Assembly: GCF_040370365.1 (NCBI RefSeq)
Contig: NZ_BAABWQ010000002.1
Location: 620,001 to 684,000, forward strand
Direction: 5' to 3'
DNA: 64,000 nucleotides
Source: Shimia sp040370365
GTDB taxonomy: Bacteria; Pseudomonadota; Alphaproteobacteria; Rhodobacterales; Rhodobacteraceae
Part shown: positions 1 through 8,486 of the stretch, piece by piece
How the letters are laid out: each line of letters starts with the position of its first letter
Position numbering within the stretch: the first letter of the stretch is position 1
Position numbers and translations under genes: made by a program
The notes under the pieces: generated by a model
Told to the model about the DNA's origin: nothing
What the model saw: the letters and a program-made list of their open reading frames with translations, nothing else
Database searches by the model: none

Positions 1-237
1 CAAATCGGTGAAACCGACGGTGATAGTCTGACAGTCATGGATTTCGACAACGACCAAGATCAGCTTGCACTAATCTTTGACGATACTGAGCCAACACCAG
101 AAATCACCGTTTTGGCGGATGAGTCTGAAACAGACACATCCCGCGTTTTTGTGAACGGCGTTGAAGTGGCCGTTGTGCATGGTGCCATTGGCCTGTCCCC
201 GCAGGACATTGCGCTTGTACCGCAGCGGGCTACGTAG
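1..237 (+). CDS. C-terminal fragment of a calcium-binding/hemolysin-type secreted protein (5' end outside window)
   Basis: The reading frame is open from the first base to the TAG at 235-237, so this is the last 78 codons of a larger gene. The tail is acidic, with DFDNDQDQLAL followed by a beta-rich stretch and a final LSPQDIALV motif. That ending is typical of Rhodobacteraceae RTX-like calcium-binding proteins that are exported by type I secretion. No GGxGxD repeats are visible because they would lie upstream of the window. Secretion and calcium binding are inferred from the family. The preceding gene in many relatives of rpsO is truB, so this neighbour is unusual. Confidence 0.55.
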   Translation, partial: QIGETDGDSLTVMDFDNDQDQLALIFDDTEPTPEITVLADESETDTSRVFVNGVEVAVVHGAIGLSPQDIALVPQRAT

Positions 238-286
238 CGGCTTTTCTCCCTTTTCTTTTAGGGCGTTTGAGACTATGTACGCCCAT

Positions 287-309
287 CCTTCAAGGGAATC
301 TCTTGAAGG
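287..309 (+). promoter_or_regulatory. Perfect inverted repeat in the rpsO leader
   Basis: CCTTCAAG at 287-294 and CTTGAAGG at 302-309 form a perfect 8-bp stem with a 7-nt loop, ending 69 nt before the rpsO start. No T-run follows, so it does not look like a terminator for the upstream gene. S15 is known to repress its own translation through leader structures in several bacteria, and this may be part of such a leader. That role is inference. Confidence 0.4.
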
Positions 310-378
310 ACATCTCTATGGACCTTGCTGGACGACATCCCGGCTTGTGCCCGAAACCCTTTTGAATAGGAGACCCCG

Positions 379-648
379 ATGTCGATCACTGTTGAAGAAA
401 AAACACGCCTGATGAAAGAATTCGCAACCAAAGAAGGTGACACCGGTTCTCCGGAAGTCCAGGTTGCGATACTGACATCCCGCATCAATACCCTGACCGA
501 GCACTTCAAAACCCACAAAAAAGACAACCACGGTCGTCGTGGTCTTTTGAAAATGGTTGCTCAGCGTCGTAAGCTTTTGGACTACACCAAAGGCAAAGAC
601 GAAGCGCGCTATCAGGACCTGATCAAGCGTCTGGGCATCCGTCGCTAA
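379..648 (+). CDS. rpsO: 30S ribosomal protein S15
   Basis: The 89-residue product has the normal S15 length and sequence, including SPEVQVAILTSRI near residue 27 and the HKKDNHGRRGLL segment that contacts 16S rRNA in the 30S platform. The start is supported by AGGAG at 367-371. It is followed by a strong terminator at 674-702. S15 also autoregulates in other bacteria. rpsO and pnp, often adjacent, are separated here by five genes. Confidence 0.97.
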   Translation: MSITVEEKTRLMKEFATKEGDTGSPEVQVAILTSRINTLTEHFKTHKKDNHGRRGLLKMVAQRRKLLDYTKGKDEARYQDLIKRLGIRR

Positions 649-673
649 GACGCTCTGCTACAGTTTGATTTGT

Positions 674-702
674 AACCGCGTCCTATTGGGGCGCGGTTTT
701 TT
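674..702 (+). terminator. Rho-independent terminator of rpsO
   Basis: AACCGCGTCC pairs with GGGCGCGGTT (ten pairs including one G-U) around a short TATTG loop and is followed directly by a run of T. Confidence 0.85.
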
Positions 703-762
703 GTTGTCACCTAAACTTTTCTCCAACCGCTCCCTATTGCACATCTGTGTTGATTGTGATTG

Positions 763-778
763 TTACGTTATAACATAA
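763..778. promoter_or_regulatory. Zur-like palindrome upstream of the CobW-family gene
   Basis: The sequence TTACGTTATAACATAA has a perfect GTTATAAC core at 767-774 with near-symmetric flanks. It lies 17 nt before the start of a COG0523 GTPase. Alphaproteobacterial Zur sites resemble TGTTATAN-type palindromes, and Zur commonly controls COG0523 genes. The assignment is by resemblance only. Confidence 0.45.
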
Positions 779-794
779 TGTTTAAGAGCTCCCC

Positions 795-2012
795 ATGCCA
801 GACACCCAAACTCAAGACTCGCGCCTCCCCGTCACAGTGCTTTCCGGATTTCTTGGTGCAGGCAAAACAACTTTGTTGAACCGGGTCCTGAACAACCGGG
901 ATGGCCTGCGGGTTGCGGTGATCGTCAACGACATGTCCGAAGTGAACATTGACGCTGATCTGGTTCGCGAAGGCGGCGCGGAGCTCAGCCAGACCGAAGA
1001 GACTCTTGTCGAGATGTCCAACGGCTGCATTTGCTGCACCCTGCGTGATGACCTACTGACCGAAGTGCGCCGCCTCTCAAGCGAAAACCGCTTTGATTAC
1101 CTGTTGATCGAATCCACCGGTATTTCCGAACCATTGCCCGTGGCCGCCACGTTCGAGTTTCGCGACGAAGACGGAGAAAGCCTCGTTGATGTGGCCCGAC
1201 TGGACACAATGGTCACGGTTGTGGACGCAGTGAATTTGCTCAACGATTATAGTAGCCACGACTTGCTAGCAGATCGTGGCGAGACCTTGGGCGAAGAAGA
1301 CGAACGGACCCTCGTACATCTGCTGACGGATCAGTTGGAATTCGCAGATGTGGTGGTGCTGAACAAGGTGGACGATGCGGGCCCCATCAAAACGGACGCC
1401 GCGCGCAAAATCATCCGAAGCTTGAACGCAGATGCCAAAATCATCGAAGCCAACCATTCCGACGTCCCCGCCCTCGAAGTGCTCAACACCGGCCTGTTTG
1501 ACTTTGAACAGGCGCATGAGCACCCGATGTGGGCCAAAGAACTCTATGGCTTTGCCGACCACACCCCCGAAACCGAAGAGTACGGAATAGCCTCTTATGT
1601 CTATCGGGCGCGCCACCCCTTTGACCCAGAAAAAATCCATGCGGTACTGAACAGTGAATTGTCTGGAGTGATCCGCGCCAAGGGCCACTTCTGGATCGCT
1701 ACGCGCCCCGAGTGGGTCGCAGAGTTCTCACTTGCCGGTGCACTGTCTTCTGTGGCGCCGCTTGGCACGTGGTGGGCCACTGTCCCCGAAGACCGCCGCC
1801 CCACACATCCCCAGGCCCTTGAATATATGACTGCCCATTGGGCCGAACCGTTCGGCGACCGCCGGCAAGAACTGGTGTTTATTGGTGCAGGCATCGACTG
1901 GCCCACACTAAAATCTCGGCTGGATGCGTGCCTGATCCACGATGCCACGCCTGAAATGCTGCCGACCTTTGAAGATATGCCGGACCCTTTCCCCATGTGG
2001 CGCCGGGCCTGA
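795..2012 (+). CDS. CobW/COG0523 family GTP-binding metallochaperone (zinc type likely)
   Basis: This is a P-loop GTPase of the G3E family with 405 residues. Walker A GFLGAGKTT lies at residues 18-26, the metal-binding GCICC at 77-81, ESTGISEP near 106, and the guanine-specificity NKVD near 190. A CobW C-terminal domain follows from about residue 265. Members deliver metal ions to client proteins under limitation. The Zur-like palindrome immediately upstream points to zinc rather than cobalt. A ZigA/ZagA-like role is therefore inferred; nitrile hydratase or cobalamin genes that would suggest other metals are absent nearby. Confidence 0.85.
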   Translation: MPDTQTQDSRLPVTVLSGFLGAGKTTLLNRVLNNRDGLRVAVIVNDMSEVNIDADLVREGGAELSQTEETLVEMSNGCICCTLRDDLLTEVRRLSSENRFDYLLIESTGISEPLPVAATFEFRDEDGESLVDVARLDTMVTVVDAVNLLNDYSSHDLLADRGETLGEEDERTLVHLLTDQLEFADVVVLNKVDDAGPIKTDAARKIIRSLNADAKIIEANHSDVPALEVLNTGLFDFEQAHEHPMWAKELYGFADHTPETEEYGIASYVYRARHPFDPEKIHAVLNSELSGVIRAKGHFWIATRPEWVAEFSLAGALSSVAPLGTWWATVPEDRRPTHPQALEYMTAHWAEPFGDRRQELVFIGAGIDWPTLKSRLDACLIHDATPEMLPTFEDMPDPFPMWRRA

Positions 2013-2127
2013 TAGGTCACAGCTAAAGCGAGGCGTCGATTTACACGGCGCCTCGCCACCTTACGCAAAGTCAAATTTGACAGTGCGTCGGTCTAGGCGT
2101 CAAACTTCCTGACTAAGGGAGAATGTC

Positions 2128-2859
2128 ATGAAAGAAACTCTGTCGGTTCTGATCCGAATGGGCAGCCTGCACCGATTGCTGCCGTTCTGGCTGTTTGGCA
2201 TTTGGCTGATATCGCAAAATCTGTCTTGGTGGATCCCTTTTGCGTTGGTTTATGGCTATGTGGCACAACTCTTTGTCGAGTACGCCATGCACAGATTTCT
2301 GTATCACCGTGCACCTCCGACGGCGCAGGGCACTTTCAACGACCTCTACCGGGCGCATATCGGACACCACGAATACCCTACCGATCCCGAATTTTTTACC
2401 GGAGACGACCACTGGTATGCTGTGCGCTTTGGATTTGTTTCAGTCGCGATACACACGCTGGTCCTGTGGCCATTCCTTGGCCTGCAGTTCGCGCTCTCAC
2501 TGTCCTACATCGCCCTGTTCGTTGGCTCAGTTTCAGCCTTCACCTTCTATGAGTATTGCCACACTATTTCGCATCTAAACGTGCCCAAAGGCCGTTTGGG
2601 ACAGTACATCACACGCAAACACTTGGCGCATCACTTCCAAGATCACAACGCGACTTTTCAGGTCAGCTTTGGATTTGACTGGATCGACCGACTGTTTGGC
2701 ACCGCGCACCACAAAGACACTGCTCGTGCACGGTTTGATCGCAAAACCATGCTTTCAATGGGTATGGACCCCGAAGATCTCCGTCTGGTGACCGCGCGCA
2801 AAGCTTTTGGGATCACCGAACGCCCCGGCGCCAAACGCGCGCGGGTTGATCAAACCTAG
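2128..2859 (+). CDS. Fatty acid hydroxylase / sterol desaturase superfamily membrane protein
   Basis: The 243-residue protein has hydrophobic segments near residues 15-50 and 105-145 and the eight-histidine diiron signature of the superfamily: HRFLYHR, HIGHH, HTISH and HLAHHFQDH. Such enzymes use two iron atoms to hydroxylate lipid or carotenoid substrates at the membrane. The substrate cannot be told from sequence. AGGGAG at 2117-2122 supports the start. The 3' end overlaps the convergent gene by 4 bp. Confidence 0.8.
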   Translation: MKETLSVLIRMGSLHRLLPFWLFGIWLISQNLSWWIPFALVYGYVAQLFVEYAMHRFLYHRAPPTAQGTFNDLYRAHIGHHEYPTDPEFFTGDDHWYAVRFGFVSVAIHTLVLWPFLGLQFALSLSYIALFVGSVSAFTFYEYCHTISHLNVPKGRLGQYITRKHLAHHFQDHNATFQVSFGFDWIDRLFGTAHHKDTARARFDRKTMLSMGMDPEDLRLVTARKAFGITERPGAKRARVDQT

Positions 2860-3359
2860 GCCACCACAGACAGCCGAGGCCGCGCCTCACTCTTAGAGAG
2901 GCGCCGCACACCTGCAGGAAATCGGTGCGCAAAACTGAGCGCGGTCCGGATCAAATCCGGGTCCATCCTACCATGCGTGACAAAAGCCACTGCAGACCGC
3001 GCTGCAGATGCATTGTCTCGGCGCATGTGATGCACCATGGAGATGACTTGTACCTCGTCGTCTGTGACAAACTGTTTTGCTTCCGGACACAACGGATCCT
3101 GCAAGGCTGGCCCGTCCTCGCGACAATTCAATAGGCACAGAGCAATCTTGTGCAGTCCCAGCGCCGCCGGCAGCCCAATGGCCTCGCCATAACGCTCCAC
3201 AGCAAGATCGTAGGCCCGAGACCATGCCTTCGGGTCCGCTTCAAGAATGCTCAACGTGATATGCCGAAACACCGGCAAAAGCCCCACCTCAAAGTCATCA
3301 CACCCAATCCGATGCAACGTCTCAAGGTCATTTGGCGGTCCAGAGGTCACGTCTCTCAT
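2856..3359 (-). CDS. Conserved-type hypothetical protein
   Basis: The 167-residue soluble, probably helical protein has no motif I recognise. It follows the 73-residue gene with an ATGA-type overlap at 3356-3359, so the two are translationally coupled. HRIGCDDFEVGLLPVFRHI and VHHMRRDNASAARSAVAF are the best-ordered parts. No signal peptide or membrane segment is seen. The C-terminal arm is rich in arginine and serine. Function is unknown. Confidence 0.65.
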   Translation of the reverse strand: MRDVTSGPPNDLETLHRIGCDDFEVGLLPVFRHITLSILEADPKAWSRAYDLAVERYGEAIGLPAALGLHKIALCLLNCREDGPALQDPLCPEAKQFVTDDEVQVISMVHHMRRDNASAARSAVAFVTHGRMDPDLIRTALSFAHRFPAGVRRLSKSEARPRLSVVA

Positions 3360-3577
3360 GCCAGTTTCCTTTCAGCGTCTTTGATTTTCTGCTCAAGCTT
3401 GATCACGTTCGGTGGCATCTCCCCCGACATATCCGCTTCAGAAGGCATCGGTGATGCTGCGGTCGTCGGATACCGCAAGCTCGCGTCCATTGCGGCACGG
3501 AGTTTGGGGTTCAAACCGCAACCAGCTTTCTGAGCATGCACATCCATTGCCAGAAGATCGGCAAAAATTTTGGCCAT
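3356..3577 (-). CDS. Small hypothetical protein, first gene of a two-gene operon
   Basis: The 73-residue protein begins MAKIFADLLAMDVHAQKAGC and ends in a charged helix (LEQKIKDAERKLA). A good GAAGGAG site precedes the ATG. Its stop overlaps the start of the downstream 167-residue gene. An inverted repeat lies in its upstream region at 3615-3645. I do not recognise a family. Confidence 0.65.
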   Translation of the reverse strand: MAKIFADLLAMDVHAQKAGCGLNPKLRAAMDASLRYPTTAASPMPSEADMSGEMPPNVIKLEQKIKDAERKLA

Positions 3578-3614
3578 TGTATTTCCACTCCTTCACAGCG
3601 GATCTCAAACGGAC

Positions 3615-3645
3615 AATGTCAGGGCCAAATCGCAGCCCCGACATT
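3615..3645. promoter_or_regulatory. 11-bp inverted repeat upstream of the small two-gene operon
   Basis: AATGTCAGGGC at 3615-3625 and GCCCCGACATT at 3635-3645 match at ten of eleven positions with a 9-nt spacer, 38 nt upstream of the start at 3577. It could be a protein-binding site or an mRNA hairpin. No T-run follows on either strand. The rest of 3578-3801 shows nothing else I can name. Confidence 0.35.
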
Positions 3646-3801
3646 ATCACAACATGATTGGAAACCCCGGCTGATCCAGAGGATATCTGGCTAGGCGCGC
3701 CTTATCTGACAAAATTAATCAAGAATTGCAAGTTGAAACTATGTAAAGGCCTGCGAGAGAAAACTCGCCGTGAATCTGCTTTATTTCACAAAATCTTAGG
3801 G

Positions 3802-4575
3802 CTAATTTACAGCGTCATTGGCCGCAATCACTGCTGCCACACGCTTGCCGATTTCCCGAGATCCTTTCAGCGACGGGTGGATCATATCCAACCCATGAAA
3901 GCTCCGATCGCCCTGCGGAACCAGATCCGCCAATGACACATAGTGAACCCCGCGATCCAGCGCAGCGAGCTTTTGAATCCGGGTTTCCAATTCATTGCCA
4001 GTCTTTTTACAGCCCTCAATGGGCGACCACGCGCCTGGGCTGCGCAAATACCCGACCCAAGCCACTTGTGCGCCTGTCTCTCGGGCCTTCTGCACCATCT
4101 GCGGAATGGCACCACGTTTGCCGTCCTCGCTGATCATCTTGTCCATTTTGCGTGTGCAGGCTCCGCACCCACACCCCAGCCAAAGATCGTTGCCGCCACC
4201 GTTCAACACGACCCAATCCCATTCGCCTTTGCGATACTGGCTAGAAATTTTCAGTCCCATCGCACCGGTGATCGGCAAGTTGTAAATCACCCGCGCCCCA
4301 CTCACGGCCATGCTGGCGACCGGCTCATCCAACGCTTTTTCAATCGAATGCGGCACCGATGCCTGCGTCAAAGAATGCCAAGCCATCATGCTATCGCCCA
4401 TGGCCAAAATCCGTGGCCCCGTAGGCGCTGGCTCAACCACATTCTTGGACACCACATCCGCGTTTTCTGACACCGCAGGTGGTGTCATCTCTGCGATATC
4501 AACTGTCTCCGCACAGCCTGCCGCAAACAGCAGAACCGCAAAAAAAGAGACAAAAAAACGAAATGGGGCTGTCAT
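3802..4575 (-). CDS. SGNH/GDSL-type hydrolase, predicted lipoprotein
   Basis: I place the start at 4575 because the product then opens with a lipoprotein signal, FFVSFFAVLLFAAGC, with the lipobox LFAAGC. The open frame upstream of that is not signal-like. The mature protein carries the SGNH blocks: GDSMMAW (Ser nucleophile), VVLNGGGNDLW (Asn) and GLDMIHPS (Asp-His). Members hydrolyse esters or modify cell-envelope polysaccharide. The cysteine pair CGCGACTRK between the blocks is unusual. Substrate unknown; a periplasmic membrane-anchored location is inferred. Confidence 0.75.
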   Translation of the reverse strand: MTAPFRFFVSFFAVLLFAAGCAETVDIAEMTPPAVSENADVVSKNVVEPAPTGPRILAMGDSMMAWHSLTQASVPHSIEKALDEPVASMAVSGARVIYNLPITGAMGLKISSQYRKGEWDWVVLNGGGNDLWLGCGCGACTRKMDKMISEDGKRGAIPQMVQKARETGAQVAWVGYLRSPGAWSPIEGCKKTGNELETRIQKLAALDRGVHYVSLADLVPQGDRSFHGLDMIHPSLKGSREIGKRVAAVIAANDAVN

Positions 4576-4937
4576 GACCAATCCACTCACTCTAGCGCAA
4601 AACGGCGCATTACGAATCGCGCAGCAAGCCCCCAAGCCGCGCAGGTTGTTCGCAGTATCACCCAAATTTAGACAAATTGCCACGTCTGAGACGTCAACAA
4701 TCTGTTGCACCCATCGGCCTGAATGCGCCGAGGCTTTCGCTGTCGGACTGCTAAGCCCTGTAAACTTTGTAAAATCAGGTTTCCAAATGGCCCAATTTCC
4801 GATATGGGCCGACCATCTGAAAGCTTGCGCTCTGATCCCGGCGCTCGAAGCAAGATAAACGGGATCGGCGGCAATGGGGTCGCCATTTCAAACGGGAGGC
4901 CCGGGATACGCTCGGTCGATCTCCCAGCTAGGATACG
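4576..4937. other. Divergent intergenic region between the SGNH lipoprotein gene and pnp
   Basis: No convincing gene is seen in these 362 bases. The pnp leader contains GGCCCA at 4790 and TGGGCC near 4804, which can form a 6-bp hairpin. PNPase leaders are processed by RNase III in enterobacteria, so a leader hairpin is plausible here. No clear sigma-70 boxes stand out. Confidence 0.4.
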
Positions 4938-7073
4938 ATGATGTTCGAAGTAACAAAGAAATCCATGCAGTGGGGCGAAGAGACGCTCACGCTGGAAACG
5001 GGTATGATTGCCCGCCAGGCCGACGGCTGCGTGATCGCCACTCTGGGCGAAACCTCCGTAATGGCCGCAGTGACCTTTGCAAAGGCACCAAAGCCCGGTC
5101 AGGACTTTTTCCCTCTGACTGTGCACTACCAAGAAAAATACTATGCCGCCGGTAAAGTACCGGGTGGTTTCTTTAAGCGCGAAGCGCGCCCAACCGAAAA
5201 AGAAACACTGACTGCGCGTTTGATCGACCGTCCGATCCGCCCATTGTTTGTCCCTGGCTTCAAAAACGAAGTTCTGGTGATGTGCACCGTGCTGTCCCAC
5301 GATCTGGTCAACGACCCAGACATGGTTGCTATGATCGCGGCATCCGCGGCTCTGACCATCTCTGGCGCACCGTTCATGGGCCCCGTGGCTGCGGCACGTG
5401 TTGGCTTTGAAGATGGCGACTACATCCTCAACCCAACTGTTGACGACATGCAGGACCTGCGCACCAAGCCAGAGCAGCGTCTCGACCTTGTTGTGGCCGG
5501 CACCAAAGACGCCGTCATGATGGTTGAGTCCGAAGCATACGAACTGTCCGAAGCAGAAATGCTGGGTGCAGTGAAATTTGCCCATGATGCGATCCAGCCG
5601 GTTATCGACCTGATCATTGATCTGGCCGAAGACGCCGCAAAAGAGCCGTTCAACTTCCAAGCGCCTGATTACGCCGATCTCTATGAGGCCGTAAAAGCTG
5701 CGGGCGAAGAGCAGATGCGCGCGGCTTTCGCAATCACCGACAAGCAAGAGCGCACGTCCGCCGTTGCTGCGGCACGTGAAGCAATCAAAGCGGCTCTGAC
5801 AGAAGAGCAGCTGGAGGATGCAAACCTCGGATCGGCTCTGAAGAAACTCGAAGGCGGCATCCTGCGCGGTGACGTTGTCAAAACCGGTACACGTATCGAC
5901 GGTCGTAAGACTGACGAAATCCGTGACATCGTTTGCCAAACTGGCCTGCTGCCACGGACCCACGGTTCTGCGCTGTTCACCCGTGGTGAAACACAGGGCC
6001 TCGTTGTGACCACTCTGGGCACCGGCGATGATGAGCAATTCATCGACGCGCTGCACGGCAACTTCAAGTCCAACTTCCTGTTGCACTACAACTTCCCTCC
6101 CTACTCTGTGGGTGAAGCTGGTCGCGTGGGCCCTCCCGGCCGCCGCGAAATCGGTCACGGTAAACTTGCATGGCGCGCCCTTCAGGCCGTTCTGCCGGCC
6201 GCCACCGATTTCCCATACACAGTGCGCATCGTCTCTGAGATCACCGAATCCAACGGCTCGTCTTCCATGGCGTCCGTATGTGGCGGCTCTCTGTCGATGA
6301 TGGACGCAGGTGTGCCTCTGAAATCCGCAGTTGCGGGTGTGGCGATGGGTCTGATCCTCGAAGACGACGGCTCCTACGCGATCCTGTCTGACATCTTGGG
6401 TGACGAAGACCACCTCGGCGATATGGACTTCAAAGTGGCGGGTACCGAAAACGGCATCACGTCTCTGCAGATGGACATCAAGGTTGCGGGCATCACACCG
6501 GAAATCATGGAAAAAGCGCTTGCTCAAGCCAAAGACGGCCGCATGCACATCCTTGGTGAGATGAACAAATCGATCACAGGGGCTGCTGAGTTCTCAGTAC
6601 ACGCGCCACGCATCGAGACCATGAACATCCCAACCGACAAAATCCGTGAAGTGATCGGCTCTGGCGGTAAGGTCATCCGTGAAATCGTTGAAGTATCCGG
6701 CGCAAAGGTCGACATCAACGACGAAGGCGTGATCAAGATCGCATCGCCAAACGGCGAAGCCATCAAAAAAGCCTACGACATGATCTACTCCATCGTCGCA
6801 GAGCCTGAAGAAGGCGCGGTTTACACCGGTAAAGTTGTCAAAATCGTCGACTTCGGCGCATTTGTGAACTTCTTCGGCAAGCGCGACGGTCTGGTGCACG
6901 TGTCTCAGATTGAGAACCGCCGCCTGAACCACCCTTCCGACGTTCTGAAAGAAGGCCAGGAAGTGAAAGTCAAACTGCTCGGCTTTGACGACCGCGGCAA
7001 GGTACGCCTGTCCATGAAGGTTGTGGATCAAGAAACCGGCGAAGAAGTCGTTGCAGAGAAAAAAGAAGACTAA
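4938..7073 (+). CDS. pnp: Polyribonucleotide nucleotidyltransferase (PNPase)
   Basis: The 711-residue protein matches PNPase over its whole length: two RNase PH domains (about 1-220 and 310-530) with a helical linker, a KH domain with the IGSGGKVIREI loop near residue 573, and a C-terminal S1 domain with VKIVDFGAFVNFF. It degrades RNA by phosphorolysis in the degradosome and takes part in cold adaptation. Two ATGs stand in tandem. The second, at 4941, is spaced better from AGGA at 4930-4933 and may be the real start. A strong terminator follows. Confidence 0.97.
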   Translation: MMFEVTKKSMQWGEETLTLETGMIARQADGCVIATLGETSVMAAVTFAKAPKPGQDFFPLTVHYQEKYYAAGKVPGGFFKREARPTEKETLTARLIDRPIRPLFVPGFKNEVLVMCTVLSHDLVNDPDMVAMIAASAALTISGAPFMGPVAAARVGFEDGDYILNPTVDDMQDLRTKPEQRLDLVVAGTKDAVMMVESEAYELSEAEMLGAVKFAHDAIQPVIDLIIDLAEDAAKEPFNFQAPDYADLYEAVKAAGEEQMRAAFAITDKQERTSAVAAAREAIKAALTEEQLEDANLGSALKKLEGGILRGDVVKTGTRIDGRKTDEIRDIVCQTGLLPRTHGSALFTRGETQGLVVTTLGTGDDEQFIDALHGNFKSNFLLHYNFPPYSVGEAGRVGPPGRREIGHGKLAWRALQAVLPAATDFPYTVRIVSEITESNGSSSMASVCGGSLSMMDAGVPLKSAVAGVAMGLILEDDGSYAILSDILGDEDHLGDMDFKVAGTENGITSLQMDIKVAGITPEIMEKALAQAKDGRMHILGEMNKSITGAAEFSVHAPRIETMNIPTDKIREVIGSGGKVIREIVEVSGAKVDINDEGVIKIASPNGEAIKKAYDMIYSIVAEPEEGAVYTGKVVKIVDFGAFVNFFGKRDGLVHVSQIENRRLNHPSDVLKEGQEVKVKLLGFDDRGKVRLSMKVVDQETGEEVVAEKKED

Positions 7074-7095
7074 GCGCTTCTCCTCTCGAAAATAG

Positions 7096-7127
7096 AAAAG
7101 CCCCGGCCATTGGTCGGGGCTTTTGCT
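7096..7127 (+). terminator. Rho-independent terminator of pnp
   Basis: AAAAGCCCCGGCC and GGTCGGGGCTTTT form a long GC-rich stem followed by T residues. The symmetric A/T flanks mean it may also serve the convergent hydrolase gene. Confidence 0.85.
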
Positions 7128-7137
7128 TTATGGGCTG

Positions 7138-8337
7138 TTATTGCGCATCCTGCCGCGCAACCAGACCTTTCAAAATCTCGTTGATATTGCGCCCCTGCCC
7201 ATTTGCATTGGCCTGCGTGTATGTAAGCGCCACCGTGAGGTCGTCATCCGGGCAATGCACCACCAAAAGCCCCCAGTATCCGCCATGCCCAAAGCAAAGA
7301 CCGACATTGAAATTCATCCGGTATAGGCCTGCACCAAAGTGCGGCTCGGTGGCCGTGCGCATCAGTTCTATGGTTTGTGGGTCAGCAAACATCTCGCCAT
7401 TCACAATGGCTCTCATGCCATGTGCCAGATCACGTTGCGTGGCAACAAGTCCACCACCGCCAAACAGATCAATGGAGGCATCGACCTCTGTCGCATCAAA
7501 ACCGCCAACGTATTGATGTACCCTATCATCCGGCCCTGTTGGTGTTTCAAAGACTTCCCACCACGTATTTTTCAGACCAAGTGCGTCAAAATCCAACGTC
7601 TCCCGAACGGCTTGTGAAAGCGACATGCCGGTGGCTCGCTCGATCGCATCACCTAGCAGAATATACCCGGTGTCAGAGTATGAAGCCTGCAGGCCTGGCG
7701 CAAAAAGTGGATCTTCGTGTTTCATTGCAAATGCAAGCTGCGACTCGACTGTCCACTTGGGACCGCGTCCAAATACATCATAAGAGAGGATCTGAGCTTG
7801 ATAAAACAAATGAGACGCGTAGTCCGCGATGCCTGATCGGTGACTCACCAAGTGAAACAACGTGATGGCATCCACATCAAATCCATCAGCTACCAGCATA
7901 TCGATATACTCGGGTGACACGCGCTCCCGCACCGTATCTTGCAGGGATAGAACGCCACGTTCTTGCAACGCAAATGCGGTGGCCGCAACATAGGATTTGG
8001 TCACGCTCGCGATCCGCAAACTGTGATCAACACGCATCGTCTCTCCGCGCTTGGGGTCAGCCAGCCCTGCCACGAACCCTGCGTCCAATCCCAACTGAGG
8101 CGCAATCACATGAAGAGACGAAGAATTACGCGTCGGATTGGCTTCTAAATCCGCCTCCAAATTCCTTTGCAGCGCCTCTGAAACATCCCCCTCCAAAGAC
8201 CATTGTGTCGGCGTGGGGTGTTCCGGCGCCAAATACCTCTTGTAGCCCAGAAAACCTGCCCCAACGATTAGGCTGATGATCAAAATCAGCCCCAAAACCG
8301 CGCGCAGCAACAACGACTTACGACCAGAAACTCGCAT
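7138..8337 (-). CDS. Beta-lactamase-fold serine hydrolase (class C/esterase type), membrane anchored
   Basis: The start at 8337 gives a protein opening with a basic stretch and one membrane segment (LLLRAVLGLILIISLIVGAG), so the catalytic domain should face the periplasm. SVTK supplies the SxxK serine and lysine, YSDTGY stands in the place of the YxN tyrosine, and HGGYWG replaces the KTG triad. This pattern fits the broad beta-lactamase/esterase EstB family rather than a true antibiotic-resistance enzyme. The substrate is unknown. The open frame extends upstream to 8463, but the extra residues overlap the MCP terminator and are unlikely to be translated. Confidence 0.8.
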   Translation of the reverse strand: MRVSGRKSLLLRAVLGLILIISLIVGAGFLGYKRYLAPEHPTPTQWSLEGDVSEALQRNLEADLEANPTRNSSSLHVIAPQLGLDAGFVAGLADPKRGETMRVDHSLRIASVTKSYVAATAFALQERGVLSLQDTVRERVSPEYIDMLVADGFDVDAITLFHLVSHRSGIADYASHLFYQAQILSYDVFGRGPKWTVESQLAFAMKHEDPLFAPGLQASYSDTGYILLGDAIERATGMSLSQAVRETLDFDALGLKNTWWEVFETPTGPDDRVHQYVGGFDATEVDASIDLFGGGGLVATQRDLAHGMRAIVNGEMFADPQTIELMRTATEPHFGAGLYRMNFNVGLCFGHGGYWGLLVVHCPDDDLTVALTYTQANANGQGRNINEILKGLVARQDAQ

Positions 8338-8421
8338 AGACCAAAATCCCAAAAACAAACCTGTTGGGTTCGGCCTATGGCATCGTGCTCGCGAAATCAA
8401 TTTCGGGATTGCCGTACCTGA

Positions 8422-8459
8422 CAAAAATAAAAACGCCCGCCCCGAGATGGTCGGAGCGG
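8422..8459 (-). terminator. Rho-independent terminator of the chemoreceptor gene
   Basis: On the minus strand CCGCTCCGA and TCGGGGCGG form a stem with one wobble pair, followed by CGTTTTTATTTTT. Confidence 0.75.
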
Positions 8460-8486
8460 ACATAAATCATCACCGTATGACAGAGA

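Noticed and set aside
4668..6548. 626-codon open frame antisense to pnp
   Set aside because: It lies opposite a complete, well-conserved pnp, its product is rich in His, Cys and Phe as expected from reversed codon use, and it has no ribosome site.
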